Positions 38,183 to 50,014 of a DNA stretch of 64,000 nucleotides are shown piece after piece (the stretch's first letter is position 1; every line of letters begins with the position of its first letter). A model generated the notes under the pieces. The model did not search any database and was not told the DNA's origin. It was given only the letters and a program-made list of their open reading frames with translations. This stretch comes from Zonotrichia leucophrys gambelii. Lineage: Eukaryota > Chordata > Aves > Passeriformes > Passerellidae. Position numbers and translations under genes: made by a program. The stretch is from the NCBI RefSeq assembly GCF_028769735.1, contig NC_088170.1:55213585-55277584 (forward strand). Direction: 5' to 3'.

Positions 38183-39284
38183 CTTTCTGTCATATTTCTG
38201 AATATGCTGTCACATGACCACCAGCTAATTAGGGAACTAAATGGAGAATTTAGAACATCCTATATCTCAACTGACCTTGAGTATGTCACTGGAAAAGCAA
38301 CAGAACACATGCATGAGATCAAATTATTGGCTCTTTCTCTGACATGTTAGCAGTGATGAGGAAAGCAGATGGAAAAAAATATTAGATATTGATCCCTTTC
38401 TCATTCCTGCATGCCCTTTAATTAGTTTTTGATTGTAAATAATGCTATTGTATCTTGTGACAGTATACATGAAATGATGGCCTGAACTGTATCTATGTAG
38501 ATTTTGAGATACGAGTCAAACTGAGTGATTGGGAATTTTATGCATTAGAAACATGTTTCTTGTGACATTGCAAATTCTCTTAAAATTAACATTAAAAAAA
38601 TAGAATGCACTTTTGAATGCATAACCAGAGAATAGATGATGAAAGCTAACCAGGACACCAATATGGTCAGGATTTTTTTGTCCTTTTTTATGCCATAGTT
38701 GTCGCTGCATCAGCATCTGTCAAGCCAACACCATGCAAACAAGCAAACATGCCCCTCCATTTTACACACACACCTCACTAAATTATCCTTCACAAAGCTG
38801 ATGGGAGTCCAGCAGAGTTTTTCAGCTTAGATCTGTTGTCACATGGGGACTGCTCTCTGACTGTAAAACAAGCTCTCTCCTACTCTAGACCACATCAACA
38901 GCCTGATCACAGGCTCCTATGATTTGCCAGAACAGCAGCACACCTGAGCACTGAGCAGTCTGGATAATTCTCCTGCGTGCTTTGAATTCTGGACAGGCTT
39001 ATTAGCAAGAGATCTGTGTTATAAAACTGCAATTACATGGCACAGGGTGCTATGCTAGTTCCTGTCACACAGGTGACCCCAGCTATCTGGTAAGACTAGC
39101 TAAATTCAAGTTTGGTGCAGAGAGACAAGAATTTCACACAGGCACAATTCTATATTGGTTCACTTCACATTGTTATGCTCTGTTAATCTCAAAACATCAT
39201 CACTTCAATGATGTTAAAAACAAATACATGAAAGTATACACCTGAAATGAAATATAGGGCATGTAATTAAAGTTACTGATTTGG
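38183..39284. other. Unique sequence, no gene seen
   Basis: No gene or repeat was recognised. The part from about 38740 to 39070 is somewhat richer in G and C than the flanks but lacks a sustained open frame. Confidence 0.5.
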
Positions 39285-39567
39285 ATTTCCCATTCTGTTA
39301 GATAGTGGTGCAGAGTAGCAATGAAGTACACTCTTCTCAGTGGTGGCAAACGGGACAAGAGGCAAATTGAAGAACATAAAATTCCATATTAAAACAACAA
39401 TTTCTCTTTTACTATTACTTTTTACTGGTAGGATCATCAAACAGTGGAATAAATTGCCAAGAGAGGTTGCATTGTTCAAAGCACTCAAACCTGATTGATC
39501 AAGGTCCTGAGAAACCTGCTTTAGCTGACAATCTCCACCAGTCCCTGCCAAGTTCAACTATTCTGCC
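39285..39567 (+). mobile_element. Old CR1 LINE 3' UTR fragment
   Basis: A diverged sense copy of the CR1 3' region. It shows AACGGGACAAGAGGCAAATT, GAACATAAAATTCCATATTA, TCATCAAACAGTGGAATAAA, TTGCCAAGAGAGGTTGCATT and GGTCCTGAGAAACCTGCTTT. The last CR1 tail is lost after about 39560. The open frame on the opposite strand (39273-39557) is an antisense reading. Confidence 0.88.
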
Positions 39568-39945
39568 AAAAGACATACATTTTAGTGAATAAATTAGATG
39601 CTTTTTAAGATATAATTATACATATATATAGTCTTTGAAGAGATGTTGCATGAATATGCTGATGACAGACCTTCCAAGTATTTTCGACTAGAGGATAAAA
39701 ACTTGATATTTACTTTTTTAAAAGTGGGTTACAGTCCCCCATGATAGGACAGATCAAAAAACTCAGCATGCCACTCGTGTTACAAAGCTTCCCATTCAAA
39801 ACCATCTAGTTTAAAATAAAAAAAAAATTAAAAAAAGAAGTTTCTTGAGATTTAGCAAATCCCTTTTTGTTTCTTTCATTTAAAATACTATTCATTGCAC
39901 TCCAGTCCACATGCCATGGAATCTACTTCTCTTCCTTCCTCCCAG
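39568..39945. other. AT-rich unique sequence before a candidate exon
   Basis: Nothing coding is seen. The stretch ends with ACTTCTCTTCCTTCCTCCCAG at about 39925-39945, a strong polypyrimidine tract and acceptor-like AG. Confidence 0.5.
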
Positions 39946-40099
39946 AGCACCACCAAACCTAAGTTATAGGAAGGATTTTGGAGGAGGGGAGGACGTGGAG
40001 AAGAAGATCGAAAGAGGTTCATCCAGCCGTCTCTCTTATGGACTGTCTGTTGCTAGTGACTTCTCAGCATCTGGATACAGCAATGGGCAGAGGGGCTGA
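39946..40099 (+). CDS. Second candidate terminal coding exon, unrecognised protein
   Basis: A long C/T tract ending in CCCAG precedes this segment. After one base completing a split codon, 50 codons run open to TGA at 40097-40099. The peptide starts APPNLSYRKDF and continues GGGEDVEKKIERGSSSRLSY, then a serine- and glycine-rich tail ending NGQRG, as in a low-complexity protein terminus. Three CpGs are retained in an otherwise CpG-poor region. AATAAA at 40107-40112 lies only eight bases after the stop, close for a normal poly(A) signal. The intron phase equals that of the candidate at 29815. The same frame extends upstream to an ATG at 39911, so a small unspliced frame or chance cannot be excluded. 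No family is recognised. Confidence 0.3.
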
Positions 40100-40112
40100 A
40101 TCTTAAAATAAA

Positions 40113-40784
40113 CTCAGTGACATGGTCTGAATGGAACAGTCTTAATGGAGCGGCTCTTCTTCAGTAAAGACAAGCCACTGGGAAGTCATGGATTGCAGTT
40201 GTGTATTAGTGAGTGCACTACAGTTCTCCATGGCCTGCAATGTTCTGTCAAATTCCAAAGCCTCAGATATCTTTAGCTGGCTGCAAACAGGAGACAGCCA
40301 TAAATACAATGTCAAAGGCATTTGCTTTTCCTTCCTTAATCCACTGAAAATATAATTATCCCCAGAGACAGGAGATGAAAGAGACTTGGGAAAAGGGAAT
40401 TTTCCTCGGTCCAACATGAGATTGCCAAGAAAGGTGTCTTGTCAGGCTCTATTGGCTTTACTAATTTACTTATTTCCTAATTTCCTTCAGGCCTCATCAC
40501 CTTTGTTAAGAAACAGCACTGTACTTCTTTTTACGTTTATGTTTGCAGTTTGAATTTTTTTTATTTTAGTGACTTAACTGGCTTTGAGGATCAGTGGAAT
40601 TTTGGCTTGGGTTTTCTGTGTTGTTTTGGGGGGTTTGTTTGTTTGGTTTAGGTTGTTTTGTTTTTAAAGACAGTTGATATTAAAATGAGCTGGATTAGAG
40701 ACTAAATCCCTGGCAATTATTAAAGAAACATATTAGTTTAAAAAATCCCAAACAATTACAAGGAAAAAGAAAATCAACTTCCAG
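40113..40784. other. Unique sequence with a G/T-rich tract
   Basis: No gene is seen. A G/T-rich low-complexity stretch lies at about 40598-40668, with GGGGGGTTTG and TTTGTTTGG words. A 91-codon minus-strand frame at 40142-40417 has no recognisable motif. Confidence 0.5.
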
Positions 40785-42052
40785 GGACCTCAGTGAGGAT
40801 CAGGGCTGCCCTAGGCCAGCTCCACCCAGCTTGGCCATGATGGAAACACCACTGGGAAAACAAATTTAACAAAGGTCAAAACACTGCACAGTAGTCAAAA
40901 GTGAGGTAAAGCACTGGGAGAAACAGTCCTGCAGACACCTGGATCAATAAAAAAGGAGGAAGGGAGGTGCTGCAGGTGCCAGAGATAAGATTCACCTGCA
41001 ACCTGTGGAGGAGACCATGGTGGAGCAGGTGTTTCCTTGCAGCCCTTGGAGAGATACTGCTGGAGCAGATATCCACGCTGTAGCCTGTGGGAGATGACAC
41101 ATGGGATGGTGGAGGTGGATATCCTGGTTTTGGCCAGGATAGTGAATTTTTCCACAGTAGCTGTGAGAAGGTGGACACTGAACCCGTGTGGATGTGTGGA
41201 GGTTGTTATTCTACATCACTCACTTCACTTCCAGAGAAAGTACGGGATTCTCACTCCGAGGAGGGGAGTGTGATTGGTACTTGTGAAGGAAAAGATGGCC
41301 TGTGGAGGGGTCTGCTGCCATTTCATTCATTATCTCAGGGGTCATTAGGTGCTGGATTGGTCAGTGAGCATCTTTTGCATGTAAACCACCCTCATTCTGT
41401 ATACTTTTGTTATTATTAAATTGATTCTTCTTCCATTTGTTTTCTTGTAAATGATTCTTATCACAACTCAGGATCTCTCTTTTGTCTCTCTCACCAGAGA
41501 GATTGGGAGAAGGGGAGAAGCTTGTGGTTTACTTTTTAGTAGGAGAAATTAATTAGGAAATTCTATTCCTAAGCCACCAGAGTGGATATGGTCTGAAGGA
41601 ACTGCGGTATGTGGCAGATCCACACAGAGCTGGTTTTCCCTTGAGGACTGCAGCCCCTTGGAAGTAACTGCAGAAGCAAGGAAAAGTCTCAGGAGGCAAG
41701 AGCAGCAAAGAGGCTTTTATGGACTCATCACTACTCTCCCACCCCACCTCCTCCCTGTGCCTCCTGGGCACAGTAGGAGGAGGAATTTGGAACGAAGTAG
41801 TAAAGTTGAACTTTGGGAAAAAGAGGAGAAAATAGTTGATCTTTAAATATTGTCTTTTTTCTCACTATCAACATCAATTTATTGTCAATAACTTGGACAA
41901 ATTCTCCCAAGTTCAGTCTGTTTTTCTTTTAAGATTAATTCATAGGTTATCTCCCTGTGCCTGTCTCATTTTCTTACACTGTCCTGTTGAGGAGCAGGAG
42001 TGAAAGCAAGGCTGTATAGGTGTCTGGCTGCAGGCCAAGGTTAATCCACCTT
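40785..42052 (+). mobile_element. ERVL-like LTR interrupted by a second LTR
   Basis: The outer element is an avian ERVL-like LTR in two parts, about 40785-41119 and 41580-42052. The left part shows CCAGCTCCACCCAGCTTGGC, AGCACTGGGAGAAACAGTCC, TGCAGACACCTGGATCA, GGAGACCATGGTGGAGCAGG and repeated 'GCAGCCC...GGAGCAG' units typical of this family. The right part resumes with CTGAAGGAACTGCGG and GGACTGCAGCCCCTTGG, then CACCTCCTCCCTGTGCCTCC, AAGTTCAGTCTGTTTTTC and TGTCCTGTTGAGGAGCAGGA. It ends near TTAATCCACC, where the related copy at 28840-29227 has TTCACCACA. No internal retroviral genes adjoin it, so it is a solo or truncated LTR. The outer left boundary is uncertain. Confidence 0.75.
41120..41579 (+). 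mobile_element. Nested LTR of a different avian family
   Basis: An LTR of about 460 bases inserted into the outer LTR in the same orientation. Its start TATCCTGGTTTTGGCCAGGA (expected TG start mutated to TA) runs into ATAGTGAATTTTTCCACAGT, the opening of a common avian LTR type. The 3' part shows GGATTGGTCAGTGAGCATCT, a TTATTATTAAATTGATTC stretch, CTCAACTCAGGATCT-like words, and CTCTCACCAGAGAGATTGGG. The right end is near CCACCA at 41574-41579. GTGGA flanks both sides (41115-41119 and 41582-41586), consistent with a five-base target duplication. Open frames at 41037-41419 are readings through these LTRs. Confidence 0.65.
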
Positions 42053-45000
42053 GGTATAAAATCCACATGAAGTTACCTTGAATATCAGGAGCAGCAATAT
42101 TTTTTAATTCATTGTCAACATGTGGACAGATTCTGTGAAGAGTCTGTCGCCTATGAATATATGTATATATATGTATAGTATGCACAGTACAGGAAGAATC
42201 TCACTAAAAGTACCCAACTTTTGTTAACAGTACCATAGAAGATGTGAAGAAGTTTCTGTTGTAAAGATCAGCATCTTCAAAAGGCCAGAAGAACCCTCAT
42301 ATATGGAAGACTAAATATTTCTCCCTCTGCCACATAAGCTCTGCAGACTAAATCTTTAATTTTTTTTTACCAATGTTGCTGTCATAGCTCCTGAGTGTAA
42401 CATCTATGAGAGCAAGAAAGACAATAAGTTCAAACCAGGCACAGTGTACTTCACTATATACATACACATACATTTATCTAATATATTTAAGATAACTTTG
42501 TCTTTACCATTTTATTAATAATTGTTTCATTTACCTGTGCCAAGATTACCCCACAGGGTTTTTTTCCTTTTAATTATCTACTTTCATATGATCTTAACCC
42601 AAGAAAGATGTTGTATTTAGGGCCTTGAAATAGGAAAGAGTATTTGGTCTTTCAGTTAATTTGACACATATTTAATATCTTACCACATTTTCAGGTAGCA
42701 GAGGGATCAAGGTGTCTCATTACATAAGAGCATTTTGATATTCTCAAATGGTGCTGCAAGGTGTAGCATTTCAATACTTGTCCACTTTAAACTCACACTT
42801 ATTAAAGCCTTGCTAATGGAATTAGAGAGTTATGATGTTTCCTGGCAGTAGGCATATTGTCCTGTAGATTTTTGCAGAACTTCCATTATCATTAAAGGGA
42901 GTTACACACTAGAGTACCAACGTCTATTAATACGAATAGCATCTTCCACAAACAGTCTTCTAAACAGCAATTTGGGTGTCCTAAAGCTCTCTAGTCATTC
43001 AGGAGAAATTACTCTGATGTCAACACTTTAGCAGCAAAGAAATATCCATTCCTCTATAACCACTCACAAGAGACTCTCAAGCAAGACCCTTTTTTTTTGT
43101 TTTAGTTAGTGGAAATGTCTTCTATTCTTGAGCCTATTAACTTGTAACAATAGAAATAATAGGAGCTGAGACAGGTGTAGAAAGTTTAATTCTCTTCTCT
43201 CTTGTGAGCTTCAAATTTAAAAAGGGAGTTCAAAATTCATGATAAAAAAGGTTATTAAAATTCATGAATGCCAGTATAATATAATTTTGATCTGCACAGT
43301 TTTTCAAGGATTGTTGTCAGTTTCTATTCCACTGTTAGCCATCATTAACAGCAAATATGACAGATACACTAATGAAATCGATTTGGTCATGTTATCAATT
43401 TAATTCAAAAACGTAACCCCATTTTATTACCGTGTAAGTTATAAAGGCTTATAGGCTAATTTCATCTGTCACTGTAAGTTCTCTGCTGGACTTCTTAATA
43501 AATAAATGTATGTTTATTTTATTTTTTCATATTTTGAATTAATTACTTCAGTACAGCAGTAATGCTGGTTTAGCTCATAATAGGACTGAAATATTGGTCA
43601 ATGCACTCTAGTAGGGGAAACCTTTCAGTAAAATGAAAATAGCAATAGAGTATTGCCTTGGAGCCTTGCTACAGCTGAGCAATAGATCACTGTGCAGCAA
43701 TATTCCCTGCAGCCAACTCACTGTCTAAGAAATTAATACATTCTTCATACTCCTATAAGAGGTGTGCCTTGTTGTAAGGACATTTTTTAAGGTACAATGA
43801 AAGCAGGACTGTCGTCATACACATACGTCTCTCATTAATAACATTAGAAGGCTCAGCAAGATATTTCTCCTTATATATGTCAATATTTCTTTTAAGCATT
43901 GATTATCTGATGAAGCCACTTTATAGCTTTTTTATTTGTTTGGAAAAATGACAGACAAGGTTAGCTATCATTATGACAGGTGTCACAAGATGGCATCATT
44001 AGATACAGACCTCTGAAATATTTCACTGAGTAACCAAATGTTTAAATTTGGGAAGCTTCTCAATTATGAATATAAGCTAAGGCATTATCTTAAAAAGTGG
44101 AATGAATAGCAATATTTTTACGTCTGATTCAAGTTTTTTCTTCAGGAAGAATTGCTTTTGGAGCACAGAGAAGTATTGTTGGATGTAAATAGCTGTTTTA
44201 CAAGCTGATTGCCTTGTTTCTAGACCAACACATCTTTACAAGTAGAAAGTGAACAAGCTTTACTGTGCATCTATCTAGACTTTGTACTTATAGTACTTAT
44301 AATTCTTGTACTTATAATTCTTCACAAGACAGTAAAAGAATGATAAAAGACTTCTGAAAAAGTGAACATTTTTAACTGGAGAGAGATACTGAAGGAATCT
44401 TTCATTCCTGTTCATCTCAGAAAGCTATTCAAATTGCAGTGGTTTCATATTATGCAGCCTATACAAAATCCCCTCAAGAGTAACAAACCTGAGGGCCAAT
44501 TGCCACCTGGCATCCAAGTGCTCAGCTAGAGGCAAGTAAAAGCTGGGCTTTCAGTTGGTACTGCTTCACACACTGCAAGCCCACACTGGCAGCCAAATCT
44601 GGATGACCAACCCCAAATAATTCCTTTAGGAATGCTGGTTACCATTGCAGTGGGCATGTCTACACAGCACTGCAGGGTGCAACAAATGGAAGAAAAGGGA
44701 GAGGAGAGGAAGCTTGCTGAGTTTGTCAAAATGCCTAAGGTGACTGACTACAGTCACCATCTAAATAATACAAAATGGTCTTGCCATGGAGTCAGTGACA
44801 AAGATTTCTTCCAATGATATTTTGTTAATCCATGAAGAACAAGTAGTAAAGTACAGGAAACATTAACCTGATGTGTACAATTAAACACAAAGATTTCACA
44901 ATGACTGTTCCCTCTAACTTGCTTTATTTGTCTTTGGGTTTAGACAGTTTTCATGTGTTCCTAGTTTGGAAGAAACTCTACAGCCAACACAGGTAGGTTC

Positions 45001-48000
45001 CCAGAAAAGCCTTCGTCTCAAGAAAAAGATGTGGCCATTTGCTCTTCTCAAGAAGTGTCCGTGTCATTTTCAGGGGTGTGAGTTTCCTGTGCACAATGTG
45101 GTCATTGTTATTTACTTAGCTAGAATTTTAGCCACTCTAGAGCTCACCTCCAGAGCTTTGATTTGTCTTGCATGAGCTGAAACTTACATTATCACTCTCA
45201 TGTTGTATTCTTCAATATTCTGAGAAGGAACAAATCTGTCTGTGGAGAAAACCAAATGTTTCATGGCTTCATTGAGGCAGAAATTTTAAGTTGCGTCAAA
45301 TTAAATATAATTATCTTCAAGCACCAATGTACATTTTTGTTTGCTAATAGCACGCCATTTAGGCTTATATGTTTTAAAGTTGCCATCCATGTAGAATTTC
45401 TGCTTTGGAGTCTGCTTAAATACGTCTTTGTAGAGTGAATAGAGAGTGTAGACAGAAAGAGCCACATTAATTTGCATCTATCCAGGTGGAGATTGTCTGC
45501 ATATACAGGGAGAAATATATGACCCTTGCACTTGCACTTGTTTTAGTCTTTGTGCTGGGAAGGCCCTCTTTACTGCCACTGGGGATCTGTGAGCTGTTTT
45601 GTGCAATGTATTTGTACATTAACACAGCCAGGCTGTTAATGTACAAACACATTAACAAACACATCAGGCTTCTACTACCCACTTTTTGTTAGCACCTTCA
45701 CAATTCAGTAAAAAATTCTGGTTGACAGCGGATGTCAACCTTTTCTGTCATCATAGCCTCTGCCGGAGGTGGGTGTACTGTTATACCTGTGTGAGAACCC
45801 GTACTATAGCATCTGCCTCTCCTCTTGGGAACACAGAAGTGTATACAGCAGCTTCTTCCAGTGCAGTGAAGGAGGACAGACACAGCTCACAGTGCTTTAT
45901 ACAATGGTTTTGAGGTAGTGCTCAGGCTCCTTAGATAATGTAAACTGCTCTCTGTACATGCCAACAATGTCCTTCTGTTATGTCAGACTCTATACTAATA
46001 GAAATACCTTTGCAGTTTTTGCTCCTAAACAAAGATTTGCAGAAATGTTCCTTTTTTTATTCTAGATTTTGGTGTGGGTTTTGTTTGTTTGTTTGTTTAC
46101 TTTTTTACATTAACAGTCCTCATGTGTTGAAGCTGTTCTTTGCATGCTACTTATTAATACTTTTAGAGAAATTGCATTTTGATAATATGTTAATCAACTT
46201 AATTCATTTGCACTGGCGTTTTTGCATCACTGCAGCACAATATAGTGTTTTAGTGTCACTTTCACTAGCCTGATATTGGCAACATCAAACTCAGAAAATT
46301 GTGGGCATGGTCTGTGCAAGCCAGATGTGGAGGACATCAGTGCCATGAGCACACTGTGCTTTGTGATTACAGATGCATATTGTAAGGGTACTCCAAAGGC
46401 TTGCTGGAGCTCTGAAAAGGCATAAATAGCATAGGATTACCATATGAAACCAGTGACTTGGCCTTGAATGAGTAGCTTGAAACCAACATCAGTATCTATT
46501 TCAAGAGCAAAGTCCTTTTTCACATATTTCCAAAATTTGACATAGTTGAAACTACAGTTACTTTGATGTTGTAAGAAATGATAAATTGGCACTCCCAATT
46601 TTCAGTTTTCCATTTTCTGCTAATATTTGGTGATCCATTTTGTCTCTGCATGTCTTCATAGGCTTCCCATATCTTCACTAATCTGTGTAATTTACTGATA
46701 CTAACAAACTGTGCAATCTCAGTATTTATATTTCATTCATAGTCAGAAGCAGTACAGGAACTTGTGTCGATCCTCCCACAGAATGGCTCATTATTAGTCA
46801 CTATCTATTCTGGCTTATTGTCATTTCCACTTTTTAGTTTAGTTCCCAGCTTTTAGTTTATTTTTAATCAATGACAGAATTACCTTTTATATATTACCCG
46901 TGGGTCTCTAAGTTTAATGGAATTTATATCTCAAAAGAAGACAACCACATTATCAGTAAAATTCTCATCTCTGCAGTTAAAATAATGTTTCTTTTCTTAT
47001 TTCCTTGTTTCAAATAATGCTCCTTTTGATTCCCCTACCATGTATTGAATACTAAAAAGCACTTATTAAACACTACATACTCTGAAATGAAAAAAATTTA
47101 TTTTTCTCTGGTCTTGGTTGTTTTTTTCTTCAGTTTCTTTCTTGACCTCCTTTCTCTGCTCAAGCCCCAGTCTGAAAGAAGTAGAATATTCTGATTTCTG
47201 TCCATCTTTATTTGCTTATGCCCAGTGTGAGAGATTCATTACTTCAATGTAGGATCAATTCTGTGATGTCAGAAAAAGAAATAGTCAAGCCATTCCTGTC
47301 TTTGTCTGTTACTTATGTATGTTATTCTTTGTATACATCATACAAAGATGTTTAAAAGGAAATGCATTCTTATGTATTTTTTTAATTGAAAAAGATACTG
47401 CATATATCTAGGTTTATGTGATGAAAGAGCTGGTGCTGGGTGGGGTTTTTCTCCTTTGATTAATTATAATAAATATTTCAATTTTGGTTTGGGGTTTTAG
47501 GTGTTTTTTTTTTTTTTCTTGGTTGGTTAGTTTTTTGTTTGTTTGGTTGCTGTTTGTTGTGGTTTTTTTGCTTTTTGGGTTTTTTTCTGGACTTCTTGTG
47601 CTACATCCACTGCTGGCTTGTTTATTTTTTCTTTCCACTAGATCAGTTACCCAGGCATTCAGTGCTATGATTTTTCTGTCATCCAATCATTTACCACCTT
47701 CTAGTTCAGCTGTTCCTCACAGCCATAGAGGCTTTTCAGACAGTGTTGAATTCTTTATTTTCTTCTCGAAACTCTAATTAGTAATCAGGGTTGTGATGAG
47801 TAGGCTATATGAGATAGTAACTGCCTGGCTTAAAGATTTATGCAACAGCACATGGGTACAATTTCAGTAAACAAGTGAATGATTGAGAATACCACATAAA
47901 ACCTGAGCTGCTGCTAAGAAGAAATGAATTGGCAAAAAAAAAAAAAGGCTAAAAGCATAATTATGAAATTGGTGAATGATGTGTCACATTGATTGCTATA

Positions 48001-49830
48001 GTGTGCTAATGTTTGCTCCATTTGATATCCCAGATATTAAAAGCAGTACTTAAATGTGTCCTTGCCCAGGCTAACAGAAAGCTACAGAGAAGCTTTTTTC
48101 AAAAAATTTTTGAAGGTTTACTGCATTTTTGGAGGTTATTTTTATTAGTCCATTATGTGTTTTTATGTATTATTCTGTTCCTTTTCAAGCATGTTTTGAA
48201 AAAGTTACTTGTGTGCAAGCTGAGAAATGACGGATATTTAATAGCATTCAAATAAGACATTACCCTCTGTGTTTCAAATTCTGCTTTGGAAGAGGCACAT
48301 AAAATACTTTCAGAAACAAACAATTTTTTTTATGCAACTTAGTTCTGTAAAATTAAAGTTCACAATATTCTGAAAACATATTGTTCCTGAGAGAGAAACA
48401 TTTCTCCACTGCTCTTAGAGTAGTAATTCACAGTGACAAAGGCAGCCAGTATATTTTGTTTGTTTAAAACTATACATTCTGGGGGAGGACGGAAATGCAC
48501 AGAACACATTTTAAGTGCCTTGAAGTGTCTGTTGAATACAAGAGACTCAGAGATTAGAACACATCTCTGAAGGGTAATCAGAATCTTTTTTCTTTGATAG
48601 TTCTCATCCAGCGTAGACCTTATAACCATGTACATCTACCCTTTTTGAGAATATAACGTAATTAGAAAACAAAGACATAAGGTTGCATATTCAGAACTGA
48701 TTGGACTGTATGATTCTAGATGTAAATATTTCAGATGTCCATTCTTAGATCCTCTTGTTCTTAGAGCATCCATTTTCCTGAAAACAAATGACTGTAATAT
48801 GATCTGTAACTGAACACACCAAAATGAAGGTACCCAAGACATGAAAATGGAAGGGTAAAACTTCAAAACACAGTTCATGTCCTCAATTTCCAATTCGTCT
48901 TCCTCTCTGTGTTCCCACATTTCTTATCATCTGGTGAAATTCCTTTGGTGATGTCATGCTCAGGGAACAAGTCTCACTTATAAAAGGATTTTCTTTATTT
49001 TTCATAATTTAGCTGAACCAACACAAAACTGAATACTGTAAAGCAACAAAAATGATGCAACATCTTTCATTTTTTTCTGTGTTTACTAAATAAGGCTACG
49101 AAGCTCCCTTTAAAATAAATCAAAACAGAGAGTTGGTAGAGTGAGGGATCTGGCTCTTGAGGTCTACATGTACAGTAAATCTATTTACCATCATTTATTG
49201 CATGACATTTTAAACCTGACATTGGTCATTTATAGTGCAGTCAGTCCATAACACTTTACAAGTGGCTGGGCTTTAATTGCTACTTTGATACTGGTCAAAA
49301 TCCTATGATTAAATAAGAATTTTGTATATATTTATTTTGTTTGAAGACAAAATGATCCATAGTTCATATTTTCCTGCAACCTCTGCATTATATAAGCCTC
49401 AGTGTTTGAGTAGGCTTTAAAAAAAATTCTTTAATCAACTTTTTGTTTTTGTATCTTTCATCTATGGTCACTTGAATAATATCTATTTCTTTTTCTTTAG
49501 TAGAATAGAACTAGCATAACACTAAAAGTTAATTGGAGTATTAGGTAGTATACTTGGAACCGTAATACATTTGCCAGGAAGAAATTAAGTTCCCTTGTTG
49601 ATTGTATCATACCAGTACGTACTAAACTTATATGCCAAAAGGTACAGTAAAAAGAACAGGGCTTTGTTTTTGTTTTATCATAATTTCTCCCTTGTCTATG
49701 CTGTCTTTGCTAAATTTTCACTAACCAATAATGCTGAAAAAGTGGGCTTTCTAACAATGAGGTAAAACACTGAAAACGGGATTAAGGAACAGGCTTTAAA
49801 TTGTCCCTTACATAAAAGTAGGGAAGAGGA
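42053..49830. other. Unique AT-rich sequence, no gene seen
   Basis: About 7.8 kb without a recognised gene. A G/T-rich tract with a T run lies at 47480-47592, and TTTG repeats lie at about 46080-46100. GTACTTATAATTCTT is present twice in near tandem around 44285-44322. The segment 44500-44760 is slightly richer in G and C but has no sustained frame. Short overlapping frames occur on both strands at chance density. Confidence 0.5.
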
Positions 49831-50014
49831 GGGAGGGAGGGAGGGAGGGAGGGAGGGAGGGAGGGAGGAAGGAAGGAAGGAAGGAAGGAAGGAAGGAAGG
49901 AAGGAAGGAAGGAAGGAAGGAAGGAAGGAAGGAAGGAAGGAAGGAAGGAAGGAAGGAAGGAAGGAAGGAAGGAAGGAAGGAAGGAAGGAAGGAAGGAAGG
50001 AAGGAAGGAAGGAA
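49831..50014. repeat. Long GGGA/GGAA tetranucleotide microsatellite
   Basis: Two adjoining purine-only blocks: about nine GGGA units (49831-49868), then about 36 almost uninterrupted GGAA units to 50014. The strand is pure purine for more than 180 bases. The 146-codon minus-strand frame rich in Phe-Leu-Pro-Ser (49696-50136) comes from this repeat and is not a gene. Confidence 0.98.

Noticed and set aside
38030..38350. 106-codon frame rich in Ile-Phe
   Set aside because: Its core is the TATATT microsatellite; the flanking codons show no family resemblance.
29228..40784. A full provirus between the two ERVL-like LTRs
   Set aside because: No gag, pol or env-like sequence was seen between them, and the interval contains unique DNA and a CR1 fragment.
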